Below are positions 32,287-41,306 of a stretch of DNA of 64,000 nt, piece after piece. This DNA comes from UBA7067 sp051880615. Lineage in GTDB: Bacteria; Bacillota; Clostridia; Oscillospirales; Acutalibacteraceae. The stretch lies in contig JBJEOH010000038.1 of assembly GCA_051880615.1 (NCBI GenBank), positions 54,759 to 118,758 on the forward strand, given 5' to 3'. The translations under genes were made by a program, and so were the position numbers. The stretch's first letter is position 1. Every line of letters starts with the position of its first letter. A model generated the notes under the pieces. That model was not told the DNA's origin and searched no databases. It saw only the letters and a program-made list of their open reading frames with translations.

Positions 32287-34161
32287 ATGAAAAATATTTC
32301 ACCGAGAAAGCTTGTGCTTTGTCTTGCCGATATGTTTGTCGCGTGTATAGGCTGCTTTTTGACAAACTACTTGCTTTTAATTGTAACAAACGGCCAGCGT
32401 TCATTGAACAACGCTGAGCTTGTTGTATTTACAACGCTTTATATTGTTCTTACAGCCGCAGGACTTATGCTCAGCGGCGCATACAATAAATATTGGCGGT
32501 ATTTTAAGCTTAAGGACTATTTGTCGTGTATTCTTGGTACAGGAATAAGCAGTGTTTTTGTGCTGCTTATAACCTATCTTATATATCTGCCGAAGAATCC
32601 GGCGATTTCGTTTACTATTATGTCGTTCATAATTATAACGGGCGGAATAATCGCATTCCGCTTTTGCTTCAGGCGCACATTCCTGCTGCTTACCGACCAC
32701 GGTCAGATAGAAATGAAAAAGCGCACAATGATTGTGGGTGCAGGCGAGGCGTGCAGGATTATTCTGCGTGAGATTGAAAGCGCAAGGCTTGACCCTAATA
32801 ACCCGTCAAACCAGTACCTCCCTGTCGGAATTGTCGATGACGACCCCAAAAAGCTCAAAACAGAGGTTATGGGCGTTGAGGTTATGGGCAACTGCGAGGA
32901 TATAATTGCCCTTTGCAAAAAGGAGGATATTGAGGTTGTCCTCTTTGCCATTCCGTCTTGCACAGAGGCTCAGAGAAGATATATTCTTGACCTTTGCTCT
33001 GAAACAAGCTGCGTAGTCAAGGTCGTGCCGTATTTGAGCGAGCTGTTTCTCGATGAGGAGCAGCCGAAGCTTATGCATCAGATTGCGGATATAAAGGTAG
33101 AAGACCTGCTTGGACGCGACCCTGTGACCTTTGACAAGGACGACATCAAGCAGATTATCAAGGATAAGATTTGTATGATAACGGGCGGCGGCGGCTCAAT
33201 CGGCAGTGAGCTGACAAGACAGATTGCCGCATATTGTCCGAAGCAGATTATTATTGTTGATATATACGAAAACAACGCCTATGACATTCAGCAGGAGCTG
33301 ATGATGGATTACGGCGACAAGCTTGACCTTGTTACGCTGATAGCGTCTGTTCGTGACAAGGAAAAAATGAAGATAATTTTTGAGAAGTACAAGCCTCAGC
33401 TTGTATTCCATGCCGCTGCGCATAAGCATGTTCCGCTTATGGAAACCTCACCTGAGGAGGCGGTTAAAAACAATGTTATCGGCACATATAATGTAGCGTC
33501 GCTTTCGGAGTTTTACGGCGTTGAGAAATTTATGATGATTTCGACAGACAAGGCTGTAAACCCGACAAACATTATGGGTGCTACAAAGCGCTGCTGCGAG
33601 ATGATTGTGCAGTATATGGCACAGTTCAGCACCTCTAAAACAGCGTTTATCACAACGCGCTTCGGTAATGTACTGGGCTCGAACGGCTCTGTTATACCGC
33701 TGTTTAAAAGACAGATTGAAAGCGGCAGACCTGTAACTGTTACCCACCCTGAGGTTATCCGCTATTTTATGACTATCCCCGAGGCTGTGTCGCTTGTTCT
33801 GCAGGCGGCGGCAATGGCTAAAGGCGGCGAGATTTTTGTGCTTGATATGGGTTTGCCTGTTAAGATTACTACGCTTGCAGAGAACCTTATAAGAATGTAC
33901 GGTAAGGTGCCGTATAAGGATGTTGAGATTAAGTTCACCGGACTGCGCCCCGGCGAAAAGCTTTTTGAAGAGCTTTTGATGAGCGAAGAGGGACTTAAGG
34001 CGACGGAGAACAAAAAGATATTTATCGGCAATCAGATTCCGATAAATTCAGAGGATTTCATTGAAAAGCTTGAAAAGCTTGAGGAATGCGCAATCGCAAA
34101 CGAGCCTGAAAAAACGATTGAGGCTTTGCATGAGATTGTGCCGACATTTATTCACGAATAA
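32287..34161 (+). CDS. capD: CapD/WbpM-type membrane nucleotide-sugar 4,6-dehydratase
   Basis: 624 residues. Four hydrophobic segments (about 10-135) are followed by a CoA-binding-like Rossmann domain (about 142-270, MIVGAGEACRIILREIES) and a short-chain dehydrogenase domain with ITGGGGSIGSELT (about 299) and STDKAVNPTNIMGATKRCCE. The MGATK shows Met in place of the usual catalytic Tyr, which is the known hallmark of the WbpM/FlaA1 branch. Relatives dehydrate UDP-GlcNAc and start synthesis of modified sugars for capsules or glycoproteins. GlmS, which supplies the UDP-GlcNAc precursor, follows directly. Confidence 0.92.
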   Translation: MKNISPRKLVLCLADMFVACIGCFLTNYLLLIVTNGQRSLNNAELVVFTTLYIVLTAAGLMLSGAYNKYWRYFKLKDYLSCILGTGISSVFVLLITYLIYLPKNPAISFTIMSFIIITGGIIAFRFCFRRTFLLLTDHGQIEMKKRTMIVGAGEACRIILREIESARLDPNNPSNQYLPVGIVDDDPKKLKTEVMGVEVMGNCEDIIALCKKEDIEVVLFAIPSCTEAQRRYILDLCSETSCVVKVVPYLSELFLDEEQPKLMHQIADIKVEDLLGRDPVTFDKDDIKQIIKDKICMITGGGGSIGSELTRQIAAYCPKQIIIVDIYENNAYDIQQELMMDYGDKLDLVTLIASVRDKEKMKIIFEKYKPQLVFHAAAHKHVPLMETSPEEAVKNNVIGTYNVASLSEFYGVEKFMMISTDKAVNPTNIMGATKRCCEMIVQYMAQFSTSKTAFITTRFGNVLGSNGSVIPLFKRQIESGRPVTVTHPEVIRYFMTIPEAVSLVLQAAAMAKGGEIFVLDMGLPVKITTLAENLIRMYGKVPYKDVEIKFTGLRPGEKLFEELLMSEEGLKATENKKIFIGNQIPINSEDFIEKLEKLEECAIANEPEKTIEALHEIVPTFIHE

Positions 34162-34246
34162 CGATGATTGAAAATATAATAGCTGTGTCGAAGTTTATTA
34201 CGCATAGGGATCACAGCGAAATTTATTATGATACGGAGGTAATGGT

Positions 34247-36070
34247 ATGTGTGGAATAGTCGGATATGCAGGCTACAGGGATTGCAGCGATGTTCTTGTT
34301 GATTCGCTGTCGAAGCTTGAATACCGAGGATATGATTCTGCCGGAATAGCCGTTTTTGAGAATGGCGAAATCAAGGTGTGCAAGGCTCAGGGCAAGCTTG
34401 AAAAGCTCAGAGAAAAAATGGAGGTTGAGGGTAAGCCGCAGGGCCGCGTCGGTATAGGTCATACACGCTGGGCAACTCACGGCGAGCCGTCTGATATAAA
34501 TTCACATCCGCACAGCGGCGCAAAGGTTACTGTTGTACATAACGGTATTATTGAGAATTACAGGGATCTTAAGGAGTTCCTCGCAAATAAAGGCGTTAAT
34601 TTTGTAAGCGAAACCGACACCGAGGTTGTGGCTCAGCTGTTGAACTATTACTACAACGGTGAACCTATTGATACTATTATCAAAACTATAGGCGAGCTTG
34701 AAGGCTCGTTTGCACTCGGCATAGTTTTTGCCGATTTTCCGAATGTTATTTACGCTGTGCGCCGCGAAAGTCCGCTTATTGTCGGCGTTGGCAAGGGTGA
34801 AAATTATATAGCCTCGGATGTTCCTGCTATTTTGAAATATACAAGGGACTATTATCTGCTTGATCACGATGAAATTGCAGTGCTGTCAAAGGACGAGGTA
34901 AAGATTTATGACGAGCACAAGGAGCTTGTAGAAAAGCAGCTTCTTACAGCTGACTGGGACGAAAGTGCGGCTGAAAAGGGCGGCTATGAGCATTTTATGA
35001 TAAAGGAAATTCACGAGCAGCCGAACGCCATAAATATGACGGTGAAGCCGAGAGTTGAAAACGAGCTGCCGAACCTTGAGGAGTGCGGAATTACACACGA
35101 CAATATAAAGAACTTCAAGAACATTTTTATTGTTGCCTGCGGTACTGCCATGCACGCCGGATTGGTTGCAAAATATGTTATTGAAAAGCTTGCGAGAGTG
35201 CCTGTAACGGTTGATATTGCAAGCGAATTCCGTTATCGCAGTCCGATAGTAGGGCAGGGCGATTTAGTTATTATAATTTCACAGTCGGGTGAAACGGCTG
35301 ACAGCTTGGCGGCAATGCGCCTTGCAAAGTCGCTCGGTGCGAAAACACTTGCTATTGTAAACGCCAAGGGCTCGTCGATTGCGCGAGAGGCTGATATGCT
35401 TATATATACTCACGCAGGTCCTGAAATTGCCGTTGCCTCTACAAAGGCTTATATAGTTCAGCTGGCGGTTATGTATTTGTTTGCCTTTGAGCTTGCGTTT
35501 GCAAAAGGTATGATAGACGAGAGCGAATGTAAAAAGCTGACTGCGGCGTTGCTCGGAACACCTGAGCTTATTGAAAAAATACTTGAGTCCGACCTTGAAA
35601 CAGCTCAGTACATCTCAACTCAGCTGATTACTGCCGATAGTCTGCTTTATATCGGCAGAGGACTTGATTATGCGCTGAGTATGGAGGGTTCACTTAAGCT
35701 TAAGGAAATATCGTATATTCATTCCGAATCGTATGCGGCAGGCGAGCTTAAGCACGGCACAATTTCGCTTATCACTGACGGTATGCCTGTTATAGCCGTT
35801 GCAACTCAGTCTGATTTGCTTGAAAAGACGGTCAGCAATATTGTTGAGGTGAAGTCAAGAGGAGCAAAGGTTATTGTTATAACCAGAGAGGACTTCCGTA
35901 TTGACGAGAAGGCTTATGATTTCCGAATCAATATCCCCGTAACCGACGATATGCTTATGCCTATGCTTGCGGCTGTGCCGATGCAGCTTGTGGCTTACTA
36001 TACCTCGGTTCTCAGAGGCAACGATGTCGATAAGCCGAGGAATCTTGCGAAATCTGTAACCGTTGAATAA
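34247..36070 (+). CDS. glmS: Glutamine-fructose-6-phosphate aminotransferase
   Basis: 607 residues, usual length. The N-terminal glutaminase domain begins MCGIVGYAG (Cys2 is the nucleophile), with YRGYDSAGIAV, GIGHTRWATHGEPSDINSHP and VHNGIIENYRDLK. The isomerase half carries two SIS domains (about 285-430 and 455-590) with IVACGTAMHAG, ISQSGETADSLAAMR and SLKLKEISYIHSESYAAGEL, ending in DKPRNLAKSVTVE. It makes glucosamine-6-phosphate, the entry to peptidoglycan precursors. GGAGG precedes the ATG. There is no glmS ribozyme: the 85-base gap is too short and lacks its core. Confidence 0.97.
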   Translation: MCGIVGYAGYRDCSDVLVDSLSKLEYRGYDSAGIAVFENGEIKVCKAQGKLEKLREKMEVEGKPQGRVGIGHTRWATHGEPSDINSHPHSGAKVTVVHNGIIENYRDLKEFLANKGVNFVSETDTEVVAQLLNYYYNGEPIDTIIKTIGELEGSFALGIVFADFPNVIYAVRRESPLIVGVGKGENYIASDVPAILKYTRDYYLLDHDEIAVLSKDEVKIYDEHKELVEKQLLTADWDESAAEKGGYEHFMIKEIHEQPNAINMTVKPRVENELPNLEECGITHDNIKNFKNIFIVACGTAMHAGLVAKYVIEKLARVPVTVDIASEFRYRSPIVGQGDLVIIISQSGETADSLAAMRLAKSLGAKTLAIVNAKGSSIAREADMLIYTHAGPEIAVASTKAYIVQLAVMYLFAFELAFAKGMIDESECKKLTAALLGTPELIEKILESDLETAQYISTQLITADSLLYIGRGLDYALSMEGSLKLKEISYIHSESYAAGELKHGTISLITDGMPVIAVATQSDLLEKTVSNIVEVKSRGAKVIVITREDFRIDEKAYDFRINIPVTDDMLMPMLAAVPMQLVAYYTSVLRGNDVDKPRNLAKSVTVE

Positions 36071-36083
36071 TTTTGATTCTATC

Positions 36084-36113
36084 AACTGCGGCAAGCTGTT
36101 TGCCGCAGTTTTG
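36084..36113 (+). terminator. Terminator of glmS
   Basis: Perfect 11-bp stem AACTGCGGCAA / TTGCCGCAGTT with a five-base loop, followed by TTGTTG. Confidence 0.85.
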
Positions 36114-36239
36114 TTGCGCTTAGGAATATTAAAAATTTCTGAAAACTTTGTTAAATTTTATTATTTCCTTTTCTATTGCGATTGTTTCGTGTATAATGTA
36201 AAGTAAGGTATATTCTAAAGACTGTCAGGAGTACTTCAG

Positions 36240-37364
36240 ATGCAGGTTTATTTTGACAACAGTGCGACAACCAAAGTGAGCAAACGAGCGGCGGACAAGG
36301 CGTATGAAATGATGATTGAATGCTTCGGCAACCCATCCTCACTGCATAGCCTCGGTATAAAGGCTGAAGCGGAGCTTACAGCGGCGAGAAGAAGCGTTGC
36401 AAAAAGTCTTGGTGCTGACGAACGCGAGATTTTTTTCACAAGCGGTGCGACAGAGGCAAATAATCTTGCTCTGTTCGGCGCAGCGGAAAGCCGCAGGCGC
36501 ACGGGCAATAAAATAGTGACCTCGGCTGTTGAACACTCCTCGGTTATTGAAGCCTGCAAGCGTCTTGAAAATACAGGCTATGAGGTTGTTTACTTAAAGC
36601 CCGATGAAAGCGGAAAAATAAGCGAAAACGATTTGAAAGAAGCAATAGGCGAAAAGACAATTCTTGTAAGCCTTATGGCTGTCAACAACGAAACAGGGGC
36701 AATTCAGCCGTATAATGCGGTTAAGAGAATAATAAAGCAAAACAATTCACCTGCGCTTTTTCACTGTGACTGCGTTCAGGCTTTCGGCAAGATACCGATT
36801 AAGGCTGAAAAAATCGGCGCCGACTTGCTGAGCATTACAGCGCATAAAATTCACGGACCAAAGGGTGTAGGCGCAATTTACATAAAAAAGGGAACAAGAA
36901 TAATTCCGCAGCACTACGGCGGTGAGCAGGAGTGTAAAATAAGACCGGGCACACAGGCTGCGTCGCTCATAGCTGCGTTTGGCTGTGCCGTTAATGAAAT
37001 TGACTATTCGGCTGTTCAGCGCATAGCCGAAATAAGGGATTATATTAAAGTCTTTGTCCAAAAGCTGGACAGAGTGTTTATAAACTCGCCCATTGATGCT
37101 TTGCCGTATATCCTTAACTTCTCGGTAGAGGGGATAAGGAGCGAGACTATGATGCATTTTCTTGCAGGAGAGGGCATATATGTTTCAAGCGGCTCTGCCT
37201 GTGCAAAGGGAAAGCAAAGTCATGTGCTTGACGCGATGGGTCTTTCAAGGCAGAGAACCGACTCTGCTTTACGCCTGAGCTTTTCAAAGTACAGCACAAT
37301 GGAGGAAGCTCAGTATTTTTGCGAAGCACTTAAGGCCGGTACAGAGAAAATAGTTAGAAAGTAA
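36240..37364 (+). CDS. Cysteine desulfurase (NifS/IscS family)
   Basis: 374 residues, PLP-dependent. It opens VYFDNSATTKVSKRAADKA. The PLP lysine lies in SITAHKIHGPKGVGAIY, and the catalytic loop is SSGSACAKGKQSHVLDAMG, with the persulfide-forming Cys. The glycine-rich IRPGTQAASLIAAFG is typical. The persulfide is likely passed to ThiI, whose gene starts 24 bases downstream, as in the NifZ-ThiI pair of Bacillus. AGGAG lies 8 bases before the ATG. A general Fe-S role cannot be excluded. Confidence 0.93.
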   Translation: MQVYFDNSATTKVSKRAADKAYEMMIECFGNPSSLHSLGIKAEAELTAARRSVAKSLGADEREIFFTSGATEANNLALFGAAESRRRTGNKIVTSAVEHSSVIEACKRLENTGYEVVYLKPDESGKISENDLKEAIGEKTILVSLMAVNNETGAIQPYNAVKRIIKQNNSPALFHCDCVQAFGKIPIKAEKIGADLLSITAHKIHGPKGVGAIYIKKGTRIIPQHYGGEQECKIRPGTQAASLIAAFGCAVNEIDYSAVQRIAEIRDYIKVFVQKLDRVFINSPIDALPYILNFSVEGIRSETMMHFLAGEGIYVSSGSACAKGKQSHVLDAMGLSRQRTDSALRLSFSKYSTMEEAQYFCEALKAGTEKIVRK

Positions 37365-37388
37365 GATTATTGCCGAAAGGATTTATAT

Positions 37389-38579
37389 ATGAACGAACTT
37401 ATACTGATAAAGCTTGGAGAGATAGCGTTAAAGGGGCTTAACCGCAAGACCTTTGAAACGGCTCTTGTAAAGAATATTAAGCACAGGATTTCATCGCTCG
37501 GGGGCTTCAGCGTTAAAATAGCGCAGTCTACAATTTATGTTACTCCGGCAAACGAATATTCCGATATTGATGAGGCGGAAGAAAGAATTAAGACGGTGTT
37601 CGGCATAGCCGCATATTCACGCGCGGCAAGAGCCGAAAAGGATATGGAAGATATAATGAAGGTCGCGGCGGAATATCTTGCCGATGAGCTTTCGCAGTGC
37701 AGAACCTTCAAGGTTGAGGCTAAGCGATCGGACAAGAAGTTTCCGCTTAAATCGCCTGAAATCTGCCGAGAGCTGGGTGGATATATACTTGAACAATTCC
37801 CGCATTTAAGCGTTGATGTGCATAATCCCGATATAACCGTAAATGTAGAAATCAGGGATTTCGGCGCGTATGTTCACGGTCCTGCTAAAAAGGGTGTCGG
37901 CGGAATTCCTGTAGGAACAGGCGGCAAAGCGGCAATCCTGATAAGCGGCGGTATTGACAGCCCTGTGGCGGCATATATGATGGCTAAAAGAGGCGTTGAG
38001 CTTACAGCCGTTCACTTTGCTTCTCCTCCGTATACAAGCGAGAGAGCCGAGCTGAAGGTTCAGAAATTGTTGGAGCTTGTGTCGCGCTACAGCGGCAGAA
38101 TGACAATGTATACGGTTCCATTTACAAGAATTCAGGAGGAAATCCAGAGTAAATGCCCAGAGGAGCTTTTCACGATAATAATGCGCCGCTTTATGATGCA
38201 GATAGCGCAGAGGGTAGCCGAGCAAAACGACTGTGCGGCTTTAATTACGGGTGAGAGCCTGGGGCAGGTTGCAAGCCAGACGATAAGCGCAATAGCCTGT
38301 ACCGACGAAGCCTGCACTATGCCTGTGTTCAGACCGCTTATCGGTATGGACAAGGAGGAGATTATAACAATCTCGCGAAAAATTGATACATTTGAAACCT
38401 CAATAGAACCGTATGAGGACTGCTGCACAGTGTTTACACCGAAGCATCCGCGTACCCGCCCTATACTGAAATATGTCAAGCTTGCTCAGGATGAGCTTGA
38501 CTGTGACTCCCTTATCAGCGAGGCTCTTGAAAACCTCAAGGTGACAAAAATCGGATACGATTTATACAAGGAGAACTGA
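37389..38579 (+). CDS. thiI: tRNA 4-thiouridine sulfurtransferase ThiI
   Basis: 396 residues. An N-terminal ferredoxin-like domain is followed by THUMP (about 60-165) and a PP-loop ATPase with ILISGGIDSPVAAYMMAKRG (about 183). A conserved GESLGQVASQTISA follows. It lacks the C-terminal rhodanese domain of E. coli ThiI, like the Bacillus enzyme, consistent with direct sulfur delivery from the desulfurase encoded before it. It adenylates and thiolates U8 of tRNA. GAAAGGA precedes the ATG. One base separates its stop from the sortase gene. Confidence 0.95.
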   Translation: MNELILIKLGEIALKGLNRKTFETALVKNIKHRISSLGGFSVKIAQSTIYVTPANEYSDIDEAEERIKTVFGIAAYSRAARAEKDMEDIMKVAAEYLADELSQCRTFKVEAKRSDKKFPLKSPEICRELGGYILEQFPHLSVDVHNPDITVNVEIRDFGAYVHGPAKKGVGGIPVGTGGKAAILISGGIDSPVAAYMMAKRGVELTAVHFASPPYTSERAELKVQKLLELVSRYSGRMTMYTVPFTRIQEEIQSKCPEELFTIIMRRFMMQIAQRVAEQNDCAALITGESLGQVASQTISAIACTDEACTMPVFRPLIGMDKEEIITISRKIDTFETSIEPYEDCCTVFTPKHPRTRPILKYVKLAQDELDCDSLISEALENLKVTKIGYDLYKEN

Positions 38580-38580
38580 A

Positions 38581-40788
38581 ATGAATATAGAAATTTACTC
38601 ATTAAATAAAGGGAAAAGCGACAGACGCTTCAAGGAAAATCTGCCCGTGCTTATAACCCGTCTTAACCGCAGGAATATGCATGTTCTTAACAGTATATCA
38701 ATAGATGATGATGCTGAAAGTCTGTTGAAGGCTATAAGAGAAAGCGAAAAATCACAGGACGATATTGATACGGTTATTATCTTAAATGCCTATGACAGCA
38801 GCAAAAGCAAAACGGTGCACAATATACTCTGCCAGCTTTGCAGCTGCGATTATACTCCAGCCAAAAAGCTGATGAACGAGCTTAAAAATAGTGATAAGGA
38901 AGATGATGCTTCATCATCTCTGCGGCAGCTTATTGAAAGCGGTCAGAGCAGGGCAAACGCCTTTTCACTTGGGGATGCAGGCAAGGGGAATGAGTCCTTC
39001 TGCTTTTTCTATAACAATCTGCGTATTGTCGCACTGCCCGATGAATCGCTCACAGGCATAGATACAGTGGATATGATAAAAGAAGCTATTGAATCGGCGG
39101 CACTGAGAACTGCTCTGCCGCAGGATACGGTTGACGAGCTTGGACTTGAGTTTGTCATTGAGCCGATAGACGCCGTAAAAAAGAAGAAAAAGCGCGGATT
39201 TATCAGGAGTGTTATCCCGATGAAGGGCGACCGTCCTGCCGAGGTAATAAGAAAGCTTGTTCTGATTGCGGCAAGTCTCACATTTATAATAACGGCAGGG
39301 TATCTGATAAACTATCTTTTTATAGCTCCGATGCTCAATGCAAATTTAGTTAATGACCTCATCGCTACATCATCGACAGAGGAGACAAGACCGACGGTTG
39401 CTCCGATCGAGGACAATCCTGATGATAAGCCTGTGAGCAGCAGAAACTGGAAGGCGCTGAAAGAGAAAAATAAAGAAATTGCCGCGTGGCTTGAAATTCC
39501 CGGAACCGATTACATAAACTACCCTGTGTTGTCGCATGACGGAGATGATATAAACAATCAGTACTATCTTTACAGAGATATTTACGGAAATTACTCGGGT
39601 TACGGAAGCCTCTTTATTGATTACCGCAGCAAGGGCGTCGTAGACGCAAAGAATGTTATCATTCACGGCCACCATATGCAGAATGGCCAGATGTTCCAAA
39701 ACCTTATGAACTACGGCACATATTCGGGCAACCTCGACTTCTACAAGAAAAATCCGATTGTTTACTTTGATACGCCTAAGGGTGACGCAGACTGGAAGAT
39801 TATTTCAATTTATAAGACAAACACCCTCGATGCTCACGGCGACTACTTTGACTATCTGACAGGCTCGTTTAACAGCGACGCCGAGTTTATGAACTATGTT
39901 TATTTAATCAGAGAGCGTTCGCTTATCGACTGCCCCGTTGATGTAAACGAGGACGACCAGCTGCTTTCTCTTTCAACCTGCTCGTATGAGTTCAGCGAAT
40001 TCAGAACGGTTGTTGTTGCAAGAAAGTGCCGTCCGGGCGAGAGCAGCGATGTTGATGTTAAGAAGGCAAAAATCAATTCCGATGCTTTGTGGCCTGATGT
40101 TTATTACAACTCATACGGCGGCACAAAACCGAAGGTTACAAGCTTTTCAAAGGCGTTGAAGGCAGGCGATATTGACTGGTATGACGGTGAGGGCAACTTG
40201 AAGGGCAAGGAGCGCGCATTTACTCTGCACGATGCGGCAGACGCAGCAGGTAGCAGCTCTTCTTCATCAAGCTCAGAGTCAAAGATAAAGGAAAAGGGCA
40301 TCAGCTTTACCAGCAATGAAATTACGCTTGAAAACGGCTCAAGCAGCCGCCTGACGGTTGTGTGGAATCCCGATAATGTTGCAGATAAGACGCTTGAATG
40401 GACTTCAACGAATACAGGCGTTGCCGACATTGACAACGACGGTGTTGTTTACGCTATGTCGGCTGGTACTGCTGTGATAACCGCAAAGAGCAAAAACGGT
40501 TATGTGGCGCAGTGCGAGGTTACGGTGCTTCAGCCTGTTACAACTATGAGCATAAATTACTCGGGCTATGATTTTTATCAGGGAAGCTCCATTCAGCTTT
40601 CGGCAACGGTGGGCCCTGACAACGCCTCGGATAAAAAGCTGCGTTGGAGCAGCAGCGACCCGAGCGTTGCTTCTGTTGACCAAAACGGTTTGGTTAAGGG
40701 CATTGCGCCGGGACAGGCGATTATCACGGTTAAATCGAGCAACGATCTTGAGCTTACCTGCGTTGTCAATATAATGCCGCTTCAGTAG
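38581..40788 (+). CDS. Class B sortase with MoCF-like N-terminal and Ig-like C-terminal domains
   Basis: 735 residues. Residues 1-195 resemble a degenerate MoaB/CinA (MoCF) fold: IEIYSLNKGKSD at the start, LITRLNRRNMHVLNSISIDD, then IDTVIILNAY and NNLRIVALPDES; the usual GG(T/L)G motif is lost. One transmembrane helix follows at about 225-247. The sortase B domain (about 290-485) is complete: catalytic His364 in VIIHGHHMQNG, Cys467 in SLSTCSYEF and Arg481 in VVVAR. A Ser-rich linker (about 555-570) leads to two BIG2-type bacterial Ig-like domains (about 577-655, 658-735). Family members cleave surface proteins and attach them to the wall. The start follows thiI by one base. Substrates are not in the window. 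Confidence 0.85.
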   Translation: MNIEIYSLNKGKSDRRFKENLPVLITRLNRRNMHVLNSISIDDDAESLLKAIRESEKSQDDIDTVIILNAYDSSKSKTVHNILCQLCSCDYTPAKKLMNELKNSDKEDDASSSLRQLIESGQSRANAFSLGDAGKGNESFCFFYNNLRIVALPDESLTGIDTVDMIKEAIESAALRTALPQDTVDELGLEFVIEPIDAVKKKKKRGFIRSVIPMKGDRPAEVIRKLVLIAASLTFIITAGYLINYLFIAPMLNANLVNDLIATSSTEETRPTVAPIEDNPDDKPVSSRNWKALKEKNKEIAAWLEIPGTDYINYPVLSHDGDDINNQYYLYRDIYGNYSGYGSLFIDYRSKGVVDAKNVIIHGHHMQNGQMFQNLMNYGTYSGNLDFYKKNPIVYFDTPKGDADWKIISIYKTNTLDAHGDYFDYLTGSFNSDAEFMNYVYLIRERSLIDCPVDVNEDDQLLSLSTCSYEFSEFRTVVVARKCRPGESSDVDVKKAKINSDALWPDVYYNSYGGTKPKVTSFSKALKAGDIDWYDGEGNLKGKERAFTLHDAADAAGSSSSSSSSESKIKEKGISFTSNEITLENGSSSRLTVVWNPDNVADKTLEWTSTNTGVADIDNDGVVYAMSAGTAVITAKSKNGYVAQCEVTVLQPVTTMSINYSGYDFYQGSSIQLSATVGPDNASDKKLRWSSSDPSVASVDQNGLVKGIAPGQAIITVKSSNDLELTCVVNIMPLQ

Positions 40789-40804
40789 TTAAAATGGTGA
40801 ATTT

Positions 40805-41191
40805 ATGGATTGTAATTTGATATTTTATTCGGCACGAAAAACGGGATACTGCGAAACGGCGTTGAAGGCTGTGCTTAAAAACGGGAAATATAGGATAGCT
40901 CGTGTGCTGTCGGCGTTTGACCCCGAGATGCTCGGCGATAAAATCAACGAAAGCCTTTCGGAGTGCAATGTGATATTCATTATCGGCGGTATCAGCCGCG
41001 ATGACGAGCTGTCGACGCCCGATTTGCTTTCAAAAGCGTTTTCAAAGAACAAGCCGCTGCCAAAAAGCGAAAAGCTTTTGCTTGACGGTGAGGTCGCAGG
41101 CTATAAGCTGAGCTGCTTAAAGCAAACGATTTATCTTTTGCCGGACGAACCGGAGAAGATAACACAGCTTGCAGCGACTATAGTTAAATAA
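40805..41191 (+). CDS. Small MoCF/CinA-like protein of unknown function
   Basis: 128 residues, no signal peptide or membrane segment. The order of features follows the N-terminal domain of the preceding sortase: an opening strand NLIFYSARKTGYCET, a helix, IARVLSAFDPEMLGDKINES, the strand CNVIFIIGGISRDDELSTPD, and near the end TIYLLPDEPEKITQL. IIGGISRDD resembles the (V/I)xTGGLGxxxDD motif of the MPT-binding domain. It lies 16 bases after the sortase gene and closes the nifS-thiI-sortase operon before a terminator. I do not know its function; a regulatory or adaptor role towards the sortase is only a guess. Confidence 0.6.
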   Translation: MDCNLIFYSARKTGYCETALKAVLKNGKYRIARVLSAFDPEMLGDKINESLSECNVIFIIGGISRDDELSTPDLLSKAFSKNKPLPKSEKLLLDGEVAGYKLSCLKQTIYLLPDEPEKITQLAATIVK

Positions 41192-41210
41192 AGCAGGTAT
41201 AAATATACAT

Positions 41211-41246
41211 AAACAGCCGTCTCCTGATGAGGCGGCTGTTTTGTTG
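41211..41246 (+). terminator. Terminator of the nifS-thiI-sortase operon
   Basis: 13-bp stem AAACAGCCGTCTC / GAGGCGGCTGTTT with one G-T pair and a CTGAT loop, followed by TGTTG. Confidence 0.85.
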
Positions 41247-41274
41247 TTGAAAATTATGAATCATATGTTATACT
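41247..41274 (+). promoter_or_regulatory. Promoter of the luxE-luxC operon
   Basis: TTGAAA (41247-41252), 16-base spacer, TATACT (41269-41274), giving a start near 41281. This excludes the start codons before that point and supports TTG 41307 for the first gene. Confidence 0.65.
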
Positions 41275-41306
41275 GGGATTGTAGATTTTGTTGTGGGGTG
41301 AATGGC

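Noticed and set aside
34162..34246. glmS ribozyme upstream of glmS
   Set aside because: The gap is 85 bases and I find none of the conserved ribozyme core; Firmicute glmS ribozymes need about 150 bases.
41241..41306. Longer N-terminus for the LuxE-like protein
   Set aside because: The promoter -10 lies at 41269-41274, so codons before about 41281 would not be in the transcript.
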